Assembly: GCA_003254925.1 (NCBI GenBank)
Contig: QANZ01044831.1
Location: 62,001 to 126,000 of the forward strand
DNA length: 64,000 nucleotides
Source: Chamaecrista fasciculata
Taxonomy: Eukaryota; Streptophyta; Magnoliopsida; Fabales; Fabaceae
Direction: 5' to 3'
Positions 36,878 to 49,100 of this stretch are shown in pieces. Within the stretch, counting starts at the first letter, position 1, and the number at the start of each line of letters is the position of its first letter. The position numbers and the translations under genes were made by a program. Under the pieces are notes generated by a model, which saw only the letters and a list, made by a program, of their open reading frames with translations, was not told the DNA's origin and searched no databases.

Positions 36878-39800
36878 ATGGCTGAACTCAACAATTTAAA
36901 TATCTCAAGCAAGCAAGTAATTCTCTTACACACTTATATATATATATATATGAATTGATCTTTTGACATTGAATTATGCTTTATTTTCGATGATTTCAGT
37001 CAAACCCAATAATGAATATATAAAAATCGAATTCTGAAATCTCATCTTGTGTGATATAACTTTTGGGCGTGATCGATTTAGGATCTTACCATGAAGATTC
37101 GTGAGAATGAAGAAGAGATCAAGAAGCTAAGGAAACGTCTTGCAGATTATTCCATCAAGGTAAAAAAAAAAAAGAATTAATTTCATATATATATATGAGA
37201 ATTTATACATACTATTTTTTTTTATATTGAGAGGCGACTTTATTTTTTTTTAATTTCTTTTTATAGGAAGAACAAATACGGCATGAGAACTATGTTCTGG
37301 AGAAGCGAATTGCAGATATGCGTGAGGTATGTATGTATGTATATATGTATTTATGTGCTTAAGCATTAATCAATGAATTAATGTTTGGTTAGTAATTGTA
37401 ATTAATGTTAATTATAGGAATTAATTGTGTGCACTAGGCCTTCGTTCAGCAGCAAAATGAGCATCAAGATGCAGTGTCAAAAGCTTTTTCATACAGACAA
37501 GACATCATTGAAGAGAACGTTCATCTCAAATATGCCTTGCTCGTACGTACTTTTTTTTTTTCTCATTATTGTGAAGTCATTCATCCCTTAATGTGTGTGT
37601 ATATATATATATATACTAGGGGCTTTGCGTGCGCGTTAGGGACTAAATTGTTAATTTAGTAAAGAAAGAGAGACCAAATAGTATATTTTCTCTTATTTTT
37701 AATTTCATACACTATAGTTTTAAAATGTGGACGACCAGAAAGGGGTGGAGCCATATAATATAAGATATATATATATAAATATTTTTTTTCCAAAGTCCTA
37801 TTTTGGTCCCTCATATTTGCTCAAAGTTCTATTTTGGTCGCTCAAGTATTTTTCGTTCCATTTTGGTCCCTCATATTTGCTCAAAGTTCCGTTTTGGCCC
37901 CTCAAGTTTTTTTGTTCTATTTTGGTCCTTCAATTTTCTAAAAAGTTCCACCGCTAGTCCCTGACTCTTTTCCATCCACTTTTTTTTTGTTAAAAAAGGA
38001 AATAAACTAACTTTCATCTCCCAAAAATTTTGCTCTTTTACAAAAGGGAAGAATCTTAATGCTAAGGAGCAAAATTGTTGGGAGATGAAAGTTAATTTTT
38101 TTTTAATAGGAAAAGAGCCAAAGGCTAACGGTGAAACTTTTTGAAAACTTGTGGGACCAAAATGGCAATTTGAGCAAACATGAGGGACCAAAACAAAACG
38201 AAAAAAACTTGTGGTACCAAAATGGAACCTTGAGCAGACATGAGGGACCAAAACAAAATGAAAAAAAATTGAGGGACCAAAATTGATCTTTGAGCAAACG
38301 GGAGGGACCAAAATAGGACTTTGGCCTATATTTTTATTTGGGTGAAAGTCATGTTTTTTTAGTAAAATAATGATAATGATTTATTTGTTTAAATGTGATA
38401 AATATATACAATTCTAAGATTTAGCTTTCAAAAAATTCAAATATAATCAATTTAGTCGTTTAAAATATTAATTCAAATTTAATAATAAAAAATATTTTTT
38501 AACTTCAATTTATTATTTGTTTTTTTTAAATTAAAAATATATCTTTCATATTTTTATCGATTAAATTGTATAATTCTATTTTTCAGAGATATTAATTATT
38601 TTTAGAGATTAAATTAACAAAGTATTCCTATTTATTTATTTTATGGGTAAGACAATAAATAGTTCTCTATCTGTTCGAGTTTTTTTTTAATTAGAATATC
38701 TTTAACAAAATAATATATCCTTTAGTCTTTTAAAAATTAAGTAATATGTTATTTTAATCTTTTATGGACTAAATGTGTATTTTAATTTTTTGTTGTTAAT
38801 TCAATAGTATTTGAAAACTAAATTATTAGTTTATTCTTGAATATTTTGAAGTCTTTGGCTTAATTTAGTTTGGTTTGGATTGTGTGTGGCAGGATGCACA
38901 GGAAGAAAGATTAGAGTATGTTTCATCTTTGATGCCTCTTCTTGCAGAGTATTCCTTACGGCCCTCTATTCAAGATGCCCAATCAATTGTAAGCAAAGTC
39001 AAGGTAATTTTACAATTAAAAGATAATAGTTAGTCATGTTTAGTTTTAAATTAATTATATTTTTTGAACCAAAGTTTTAAATCAATTTAAGATAAATGAA
39101 CTATAACGTTTTGAATAGAAAATAATCGAATATATGTTTTTAATAAGTTGTAATTAAAATAAAAACAAATTAATGTTATTCGTAAGGCCAAAGTGTACTT
39201 TTGGTTCCATAACTTTTGTTCAGGTTTTAATTTGGTCTCATAACTTTTTTTGTTGCACTTTTGATCCTACATCTTTTGTTCAGGTTGCAGATTTAGTTCC
39301 GTGTTGCACTTTTGGTCCCATAACTTTTGGGTCAGGTTGCATAATTGATTATATATTTGTATAATTGGTCCCATATCTTTAGGTTAAATGGGATTGACGG
39401 TGGAACTTTTTGCAAAGATATGAGACTAATTATGTAACCTGACAAAAAGATATGATATCAAAACTGATACATGACCAAATCTACAACCTAAGCAAAAGAT
39501 ATGAGGCTAAAAGTGCTAAAATAAGTTATGGGACCAAAAATATACTTTAAACTTTTAAAAATATATTTTTAGATAAAAGGCCCTAATAACTAAAAAGATT
39601 TATATATGCAAAAAGAGTTTCTTATATATGGGGCTCCTTACTTTTGTTCATGAAGGATGTTAAATCTTTTGATCTTCTTATATTTGGATGGAATTTTAAT
39701 CCAGCTTCTTGTCTTATTTTTATTATTGCAAAATTAGTCTGTCTTAAAAAATTTTCATTTTTGGTCCTAACAAATGAGGATACAAGAATGACAAATCAAG

Positions 39801-42800
39801 TGTTACATGCTACTTTGATGAGTTATTTTTCTATTTAGTTATGGTCTTTAACAAAAGTTTTAAATTGAGTTTTAAAAGTGGCCTCATTTCACCATCAAAA
39901 CAAATAAAATTGATTATATTTATCGTTTTTAAGTTTAAATAGTAAATACAATGGGTTCGAAATTATGAATTATTTTTTTATAAATCATTTTTTTTGTCTA
40001 ATTGACCATGAAATTGAGTCAAAAAAGTGAGTTTAAGAGGGAAAAAGTGAATTTTACGTTTTACACTAGAATAGGCGGTTGACTCTATTTCTAAGAAATC
40101 AAACGGCATGGATATCATATAACAGTTATTTCTTTTCTTTTCTGGCAGGTTTTGTTTAAACATTTGCAGGAACAACTTTTTCGCATTGAGGTATGTATCT
40201 ATGGCAGATATCTCGATGATCTAAGTTCTTGCGTACTGCAATTAGGGTTTGATCTTTGGATAATCTACTGAAATCGATACTAACATTTGATTTGATTTGC
40301 GTGTTTATTTTTCTTCTTTTTCTATTCAGAATAAACATAGGCTTGAACTGGTTCCTCATCGAAGCGGCTTAAGCGGAAATGGTGGTGTAGCTGAGAATAT
40401 TGATTCTGATGAATTTGGGAGACCGATAACAAGCGGAATTTCTACCCATGCTACTATACCTACGAAGCCTGTGGTTAAACAGGGATTGAAGAATAATGTT
40501 AAGAAGGAGGTCAAGTTTCGTGAACATGAGAGCAATAGTGAAGTGGTGGATCATTCTGATGGAGATGGAGAAGAAAATGATCAAATTGGAAAAGAAACTT
40601 TTGCTGATGAAGTTACTGGTAAGTGCTAATTATCCTTATACTCACTGTTGGTGTTGCCTTTTGTTCCTGTAAGGCTATGTTCTGGCAAGAAGTAGGATGA
40701 CTTTTTTTTTTTGGCCGAAAGAAGTAGGATGACTTAATTAGACTAGATTTGTGTAATTGTGTTTGGATGAGTTAATAAAGATGAAATGAAGCTGCAAGGG
40801 AGGACTTCCATCAAGAGCTAATATATTTTTGGCCAAAGTGCACTTTTGGTCTTATAACTTTCGCTCAGGTCTCAATTTGGTCTCATAACTTTTTTGTTGC
40901 ACTTTTGGTCCCATATCTTTTGGTCAGGTTGCAGAATTGGTTTATATCTTTGGGTCATGTACAAAATTGGTCCCATATCTTTGGATCAAGTGAGACTGAC
41001 AGTTAAACTTTTTGCAAAGATATAAGACTAATTCTACAATCTGACCAAAAGATATGGGACCAAAAGTGATATAGGACCAAACTTGCAACCTTTTGCAAAG
41101 AAATAGGACCAAAAGTGTAACAAAAAAAGTTATGGAACCAAATTGAGACCTAAGCAAAAGTTATAGGACGAAAAGTGCACTTTGACTTTTCTTTTTCACG
41201 GACTTCATAATTTATACTATAGTTTTGCCCTTCTCTAACTTTTAAAGTATTATAATTTTATCCTTCTAGCTTTATTCATGTATTTATGTTCTTAAGGGTA
41301 ATATTGAAAAAAAAAACTAATGAGGTATTTGCATTCTCTTTATTTTATGATAGCTTCTAAACAGAATTAATAGGTGTCCTTCGCTTTCTCGTTGACCATT
41401 CCAATCCAATCTATTCCATTCTCTGTCATTCTAATAATGACTACTCCATTTTATCATCTCCTAAACTCCCAAACATAGCCTAAAGATCCTTAACCTTTCG
41501 GGCTTCACTGGAGTTTGAAGGTGGTGGGGTGGAAGAACAACTTCCACTCTAGAAATTTAATATAGAAATGGAGGGTGAAGAGGGTGAAGAATGGGGAAAA
41601 GAATTTGTAAAGAACCTAACTCATTCCATAATTTATCAATATGAATGGATTGGAAATGGTGAATGAAGAGGGTGAAGAATGGGGAAAAGATTATTTTATA
41701 TCTCAAAGCAATAATGTTGGCTTTATCAGTCATCACATTGAATAAATGCATTATCTAGATGCAGATGATGATCCATTACCAGGTATAGAGGATCTCCAAA
41801 TTTTAGGAGAGGCCTTTCCAGGATGGGAACTTCAGGCATGCGGGTACTCTGTCAATGGCACCACTATTTGTAATTTTGAGGTGCGTATTATCCCTCTAAT
41901 ACTTAATATTTTTTTCACGTTAGATAACTTTCCAACTCTTTTGACATTGCCTTTTGTGTCCCCTCTTGTTCGATTGACAGTGGATTCGTCATCTGGAAGA
42001 TGGATCTGTTGTTTTTGTTGATGGTATTTTCTTACTTGTTTGAGATTTTCGTCTCCTTATTTTGTTCCTACTTTCGTCCAAGTAATATTTTCTACAAACA
42101 TATAGGGGCAGTGCAACCCACCTATCTTGTCACTGCTGATGATGTTGGTACATACCTTGCCATTCAAGTTCTGCCCGTGGATGACAGGAATCGCAAGGTA
42201 CGTTTTATAGCTACCCAGAGTCAATTGCAAGTTTTGCATGGAGTAAGATACTTGACTGAATACTGATAGTCTGCATCTGCATGGTGATACTTGAATGTTG
42301 ACAACTGCTTGGAGTTTCAACTTGTTAGCATTGGAATACTTCTGTTTTCAAGTGTCTTCTCTCAATGACCATATAAATTACGCTAAAATGCAGAAAACTC
42401 TCTTGAACTTTAGTCATTGTGTAAAAAATTTCTTGAACTTTGGAAAGTGACGAAAGACCCCAAGAACTTTTGATTTTATGCAAATAACCCCTTCAAAAAA
42501 ACTAAGTTTCTTGTTAATTTTATGATTATTGTTGCATTTTACATTGATCCAAACTAAAAATTAACTATTGTAATTAATAGTAGCCAAAAAAAAGAACTTT
42601 TTCAATGAAAATTTTAATAAATTTGCACCAAATTGAAAGTTAAGGGGGTCTTTCATCACTTTTCAAAGTTCATGGGTTTTTTGGACAGTGACTAAAGTTC
42701 AGGAGAATTTTCTGCATTTTAGCCTATAAATTAGGCTTTATTGGCCATAGTAAGTTGGCTGCAGTAAGTGTATTCAGAAGTCTCGATTTGCTGTCAGGAT

Positions 42801-45800
42801 TAAAAATTTATATCTGGTTAACCATTTTATCTGTTTCTTTTTTATTAATGCTCAAATCTTTAAAACAATTCACAGGAAATAATCTATTTCCCTCATACAT
42901 GCACACACATTATGTTTTGAGGGTTATTAAAAGTTAGAATCAGTTAAATTATAACATTCCAAAACCTGCTTGATCAGAGTCAATCAAAGCTTACAACTTA
43001 ATTGATTATCAGAAGTATCTGAAAGAAGCATTCAAACCATCAACCTGTATTTTCCATGTCAAGGTCATGTAAGTAAATCCCATTCGAGACCTTTGGAATA
43101 AGTAATGAGAGGGGTAAAAAGAGTAACCATATGATTAGCTCATAAAAAAAAAACAGAAAAATTAAAGAGAGAAGCAATTATACAGAAATTATGTATGGAA
43201 TTGGAAATAAGTGCTTTGTTAAGTAAATCTGACTGAGTCTGGATATTTTAGTTATGGTTTTCAGTTTCCTGCTTTTAAACTCAACCACTTGCACTCTTTA
43301 TGGTTGTAGGGAGAACCTGTGAAGGTTTTTGCAAATGATAAGAAAAAGATCACTTGTGGTGAGTAACTACCATTATTGGAGTTTTTTAGGTTAGGCAACT
43401 CAAAGTAGCTTTTAACTGCTACAATTCCAGCCATTATGGTACAAATCTTTATTCTGCATCAGTGAATTTTCTTCATTGTGGAGACAAATATGTTTGGGAG
43501 GAAAAGGGAAATGTTGTTTCAAATTTTGTGCATTTATTACAGTGCTAAGGGATATATATTTTTATTAAAAAAATCTTATTTCAGAAGAATAAAAATATTA
43601 CATAGGAGGACAACTAGATAACATCCCTAGAACAGCAACATAGACTAAAATAATTTATTGAGTTCTTGTTCTTCTGTTTTCAGATCCTGAAATGCTGAGC
43701 TTCATTGAGAAGACTCTTTATACTGGACATGCTTCTTACAATGTTTCTCTTTCGGTAATTCAATGAAAGTAGTTTTCTTATATATTTTAATTTTCCTTGT
43801 TTCTATCATTGAACAAAATCCTATCTGACTGTTCTCCACTATGACCTAATGTTTCTAATCATTTGGATTAATTTTACAGGTTGGGTATCTAGACATATGG
43901 GAACCAGCTACTTTGGCCATTAAAAGGGAGGGTTACAGTATCATATGCAGTGGACCAAGAGGAGTTGTTGTTGCAGAAAAATTGTCAGCTTCAGTTAGAG
44001 TATGACTCCTTATTGCTTTATGCTTTGTGAGATCGGTTTGGTTAGCTGGTAATGTGGTAAAGTTATTGATACATGATAGATCTAATTTGGGGATCTCAAA
44101 AAAAATTCTAGGTGGGCAATTAATTAGTGTGAATTTTAATATTCTAGGTAAGGATGATCTTGGGTAGGGTATGGGTACTATGATCCCCGCCCCTAGACCC
44201 AGACAGTAGTGGGTACTATGATCCACGGATTTGGGAATTTAAGATGTTTGCCTACACCTACTGTATGCCATTTTATGCGTCAGACCGTCAAACAAAGTCC
44301 TTCAATTATCACTTATTTATTTATAAAACACGAAAGTTTTAATCATATATATGTGGACCATATAATTTTCCTTGTAATTCAGTTCATGTAATTTTTTTAT
44401 TTCCTAATCAGGTTCTTGCAGTTTCCTACTAATTTAAATAGGTCTCCGATGTTTAGTTTAGTTATAACACTATCTCATCTAGGCTACTGTGTTTAATGCA
44501 GTGTCCACATTTCATCATGAGTTTTGATATAGCTCTCTGATGAACTTCGGTCAAAGCTGTGTTACAGGAGGGATGTTATTGCTAGAGCTGAGGTCTTACA
44601 TCTTGAAAATAATTACAAAAAATCCTTTAGTGTAGAAAACATATAAATTGTCCTGCACTTTTTAAAAACTATATTATGATTGAACTCTGATCCATTAAAC
44701 ATAATAGTGCTTGGGTTCAACATAAATCTGTTTCTTCAAAACTTAGACCTATTTTTTGGCATGTTACATGTTTGACAACAACATCACCACGACTTGTTAT
44801 AGTAAAAAATATGTATATGTAAATTTATATTTTTTTGGCTCAGACATGGTGAATGGGGAATGAGAGACTATATAATCTATTTTATTGAGATAATCAACTT
44901 TCTTTCCTAATTATTTTTATTTGGAAAAAGGTGCTGTTTGAAAAGAATATATACAAGTATAGGCACTGGATTGAAAATTTGGATAAATTTTGGAGACTAA
45001 ATATATTATTAGATCGACACAAAAATCTAATCTTCAAAAAATGGCTGATCTTGTTCCTCTTATGCCAACACTCAGTGCAAGGCTCTGTTCTTGGTGGCAA
45101 ATAGAATTTTATGTCAGTGTGGCAGGAGGGTATAAAATTGAGAAGTCCGGGTTTAACATTGTAAATGATACACAGAAATTGGGTGTGCCAAGCTTTCTAT
45201 ACTGCATACATTGTGTGTGCCAAACTTTTCTATACTGCATACAGACCCGAGTTTTCATGCCAAATGGGTATCTGGAAAACCAAAATGAGTTAATAAAATG
45301 AGATTGTTTCTATACTGCTTCTGCGTACTTATGTATACATAAATGATTGTTCTTGAGTGGTAAGTTTGCTTCTTATCTGTTTCCTTTTGTAGGTTATAAT
45401 TCCTTATGGAATTGTTTCAGAATTTAAAGTGATTTGTTCTAGTGGTGTTGAACTTCAATTACGTGCAGAAAACAAATCAACGGATGTTAGTTGGTAAGTG
45501 ACCAGTCATTCATATAAATTTCTCGTATACACCCCTCAATATATAAAGACCTGACAAAAGTAATATCAATAGCATATTAGTTCATGTTTGAATAATGATT
45601 CTTCCCGGAGAATCCACTTTGGACAAGTGCTTTTTCTGCCCTAAAAGTTTAATATCAGTTTCAATTTTGCCTCAAATATTATTTTGGAGAAAATTAATAA
45701 TTTTCTCTTTGAGAAATGTCAAATGTCTCAATTTAGTTGCTGAAAGATAAAAGTATAAGATTTAATCCCTAAAAGATGTAGTTATAATCAAGTTGGTCCT

Positions 45801-47281
45801 TTGTTAAGATATTAGATGTTTTTTTAACATCAATTGTTAAATATAATATCAACAAAATTTAGAAACACTTCAAAATTGTCATCATATGTAAGCTGATATC
45901 TTTAATAAAAGTGCAGAATTGAATCTAATATCATCTTTCAGGGACTAAATTGAGACATAACTTGTTTTAGGGTCCAAATCATTAATTTACTCTTTATTTT
46001 GTGTTAATTTTGCATGTTTGTGGACATTATCAATGCCATTCAAAATGGAAACATGATCAAATTATTTTACAGAATTATCTGATTGTTGTACATTTAGCCT
46101 TGCAAATGCACCCATATCAACTAATCCAATTAGCAATGCTAAGAAAAAAGTCATTTTCTGGTAGCAAGTGATTCTCAATTAGATTACGTCTGGCCATGTG
46201 TTAAATAGGCCAGCTAATAATAATTTGACTAAGTAATTAGGTGATGTTAGAATTTAGGGAGACTGCTGAGAATTCTTGCCAACATGTAAGACAAAATTTA
46301 CACAATCAATGTTAAGAATGAAATAGAAATTGACCTGACCCGAATCTTTTGGATGAAGAATGTACTTAAAGCCTTGTATATTTACACCTGATAAAGTGAT
46401 AATCAATATATGGCATATTGAATGAATCCAAAACCTTAAAGTCTGAAGTCTGAACATACATTTTTTTTATTTAATAATACAGAATCTGGAACTTATTATT
46501 TGGGTGCAGTTTATTGTTCTGCACTTTGGTCACTTTCTGACTTGTATAATGTGAAGAAAAACATATTTAGATTTTGTCTGTCGTTGAATTGAAGGCATAA
46601 ACTACGAAGACAGACCAGCTTTCATGTTGAATGAGATAGTCGGTGTTGAAATTCATCTTCATGGAAATATATATATTTTTTTATCCCCAGAAAGAAATTC
46701 CCCACTAATGAAGTTTCTCTTGTTTTGTTTACTATGACAGTGATGTATGGGACATGTTTATTTATCCCTAGTATTTCTGCTTGATAGTTTATCATTTATT
46801 TTAAATCTTTTTTCTTTTTGCAGTTCTAGAGATACAATTGTGCTCACCATGAGATTGTTCATCTTAAAGGTATACATTTTTCCCTAATGTATTTTATGTT
46901 GATTACTGTTGATGTAGTTTATAGTTTATACGTTAAATCCTTTAATTGTATTAGATATTAAACCGTGATTGTGCTAAATTTATAAAGAGAAAACTTATTT
47001 TTCGATAATTTATTTTAAAATTATGATTTAGTCTTTAAATATTAATATATTTTTTGTCTCTAATTTTTTAACAGATGTCAACTATTTAGTCTTTGAATAG
47101 TTGATGCTTATAAAAAAGTAGAGGAACTTAAAAATATGTTTCAAATGTTTAGAGATTAAATCCTAGTTTTAGGACAAATTTAAAGACTAAAAATTAAACT
47201 TTCTCATATATAATGCTTTGATCTTTCTTGCTTCTATAGGCTGGGGAGAAAAGGAGAGGAAAGAAAGGTTTATTCAAGTAA
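36878..47281 (+). CDS. gene B: shortened paralogue of gene A, 16 exons
   Basis: Exons: 36878-36916, 37082-37159, 37267-37326, 37438-37542, 38893-39003, 40149-40190, 40330-40618, 41765-41880, 41981-42023, 42106-42197, 43310-43358, 43684-43754, 43880-43999, 45393-45493, 46824-46869, 47240-47281. GT-AG borders, phases and most exon lengths equal those of gene A exons 5-22, giving 467 aa without an internal stop. The start MAELNNLNISSKQ corresponds to internal Met196 of gene A (MAEMNNSNSLWKQ), so about 195 N-terminal residues with the first coiled coil are absent. Gene A exon 11 has no counterpart, and exons 12 and 13 are fused (intron lost). The coiled coil (residues 14-131), acidic linker and AIR9/A9-like domain (TYLVTADDVGTYLAIQV, WEPATLAIKREGYSI) are kept. 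Four foldback MITEs sit in its introns. Whether it is expressed is unknown. Confidence 0.8.
37788..38325. mobile_element. foldback MITE in gene B intron 4
   Basis: Arms CCAAAGTCCTATTTTGGTCC and its complement at about 38305-38325 flank a centre with inverted AACTTTCATCTCCCAA sequences. Each arm has several TTTTGGTCCCTCA-type repeats. A relative lies at 57380-57881. Confidence 0.75.
39186..39552. mobile_element. foldback MITE in gene B intron 5
   Basis: Left arm GGCCAAAGTGTACTTTTGG, right arm ending CCAAAAATATACTTTAAAC. Internal repeats such as TTGGTCCCATATCTTT and their complements. No clear target duplication, so the copy is old. Confidence 0.6.
40831..41187. mobile_element. foldback MITE in gene B intron 7
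   Basis: Left arm GGCCAAAGTGCACTTTTGG, right arm CGAAAAGTGCACTTTGAC. Internal TTGGTCCCATATCTTT repeats like those in the MITE of intron 5. Target duplication not clear. Confidence 0.65.
42381..42724. mobile_element. Mutator-like foldback MITE in gene B intron 10
   Basis: Arms CGCTAAAATGCAGAAAACTC and GAATTTTCTGCATTTTAGCC. The flanks 42372-42380 and 42725-42733 are both TATAAATTA, a perfect 9-bp target duplication, so this is a fairly young insertion. A different family from the other MITEs in this gene. Confidence 0.85.
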
Positions 47282-47511
47282 AAGGAAAAAATCAACTGCT
47301 TGGAAAAATGTCTCGTGTCTGGAATATACTGTCGAAGATGGAAATTGGAAGAAGTATATTTCTTGTTTAAACCATTTCTTTTAATATTATTTTTTACCAT
47401 AGGTTTAGCATGAGATGCAATTTTCTCTTAAGCAATGGCGCTCTTATGTGCCAAAAAAAAATGGCGCTCTTACATTCCATTTTTTCATTTATATATATAT
47501 ATATATATATA

Positions 47512-48040
47512 GGTCAAAATCTCGATTTGGTCCTCAAATTGTAGGATAAATTCCATTTTGGTTGTATAACGATTTTTTGTTTTGTTTTGATTCTCATAAT
47601 GTAATTTTGTCTGATCTATGTAGTCTAACTTGCACAGCTTAGATGAATTTTTTCACTATTATATAGGTCATAATGAGTAAGTTAACAAAGAAAGTGAAAT
47701 TTCATCTCAATTGTATAAAAAATAATGAAAAAAATAGGTGAAATCATATTTTGGACTAATGGTGGAACAATTGTGAAAGTGTTTGAGAATCAAAGTGGAA
47801 TAAAAAATAGTTGTTTGACCAAAATGATCATTTGACCTATATATATAGAGTAAATATATAAATGAGTAAATTATTATAGTTTATGAAAGATCATGGAATT
47901 GTGAAAATTTGAGAACCAAAAGTGAAATAAAAAATAGTTGTTTGACCAAAATGATAATTTGATCTATATATATAGAGTAAATATATAAATGAGTAAATAA
48001 ATCATCATTGTTTCTGAAAGATCATCGAATTGATAACTCA
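47512..48040. repeat. foldback MITE and adjoining 127-bp tandem duplication
   Basis: 47512-47837 has arms GGTCAAAATCTCGATTTGG and CCAAAATGATCATTTGACC inside a TA-repeat target. The segment 47801-47927, which includes the right arm end and flank, is repeated directly at 47928 to about 48040 (TAAAAAATAGTTGTTTGACC begins both). This fits replication slippage or unequal exchange after insertion. A relative of the MITE lies at 60276-60766. Confidence 0.7.
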
Positions 48041-49100
48041 ATCTTTAAAAAATTAAAATACTTACATTTTGGTACGTGAAAGAACCAAATAACATAGTTG
48101 TTAGCAGCATGTAAGGTATTCTTTTATTATTTCATCCAAGAATGTGCGTTTTTCTAATTTTAAAATTTTTTAGAATGCTCTTTTTTTTAAATATCATTCA
48201 ATAAAATATAGGATTGTCAAGTATTCGACCAATAAGTAACTCAAAATCCCATATTTTTCTTAAATGAATTAGTCATAAAAATGAATATTTAACATTCTCC
48301 CTCTACGATAAATTTAGCCCTTTTTATTCTGGTAAATAGCCCTGATATATATATCGTTTTTAAACAATCGAGGTTCCGAAGCTGATACCAAAATGCTGCA
48401 GCTAATATAGTATAGATATGATTTTCTTTTCCAAACAGAATATGTATATATATTATAGAGAAAATTTACTATGTAATTTTGAATTTACAGAGACAACTAA
48501 TCAATTCGTAAAAAAATCAAAATACATTATTTGATTCTTAAAATATTTTATTATCAATGATTTGATCCTTAATGATGATTATCTCTGAATTTAAACTAAT
48601 TTTATACTTTTTAGTCTTTAAATTTGTATTAAAGTAATACTTTTTTATTCCTGAATTTATAGTGAATTTTTATTTTTTGGTCCACGAATTTGACGAGATC
48701 AAATTGTTGGCAATTGCAATAATTCAGGGATTGAATTGTATATTTTGATTATTTAGAGGCTAATTAGTTGACTCCATAAAAATTTAAGGACCAAATAGTA
48801 AATTTCCTCTATATGTATATGTATATAAACAAGAAAGCAGTAGGTACAAGAAAGGGACAAGACAGAACTACAGAAGGAAAGGGGGGAAAATGATTCAACA
48901 AGAGGGCATAAATTATCCAAAATTATAAATTGCAGGTTTCTTGTACCACATGAATTGAGAACACAAATGCCCCCAAAAAATTATCAGAAATCTAGGATGC
49001 ATGGATCTTCATGTATGTACATTGCAACAGCACAAAGTCCAAGTTTGTTCAGTTGCTAACTGAAGCATGTTTGATGTGTACAGAAGATGCTTGTGTTTGA
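48041..49100. other. intergenic; possible 3' flank of the tentative minus-strand gene
   Basis: AT-rich. 48850-49100 is less AT-rich and could be the 3' untranslated region of the minus-strand gene at 49101-50277. No protein domain seen. Confidence 0.35.

Noticed and set aside
37871-38311. 146-codon minus-strand frame in gene B intron 4
   Set aside because: It falls within a foldback MITE and consists of translated repeats.
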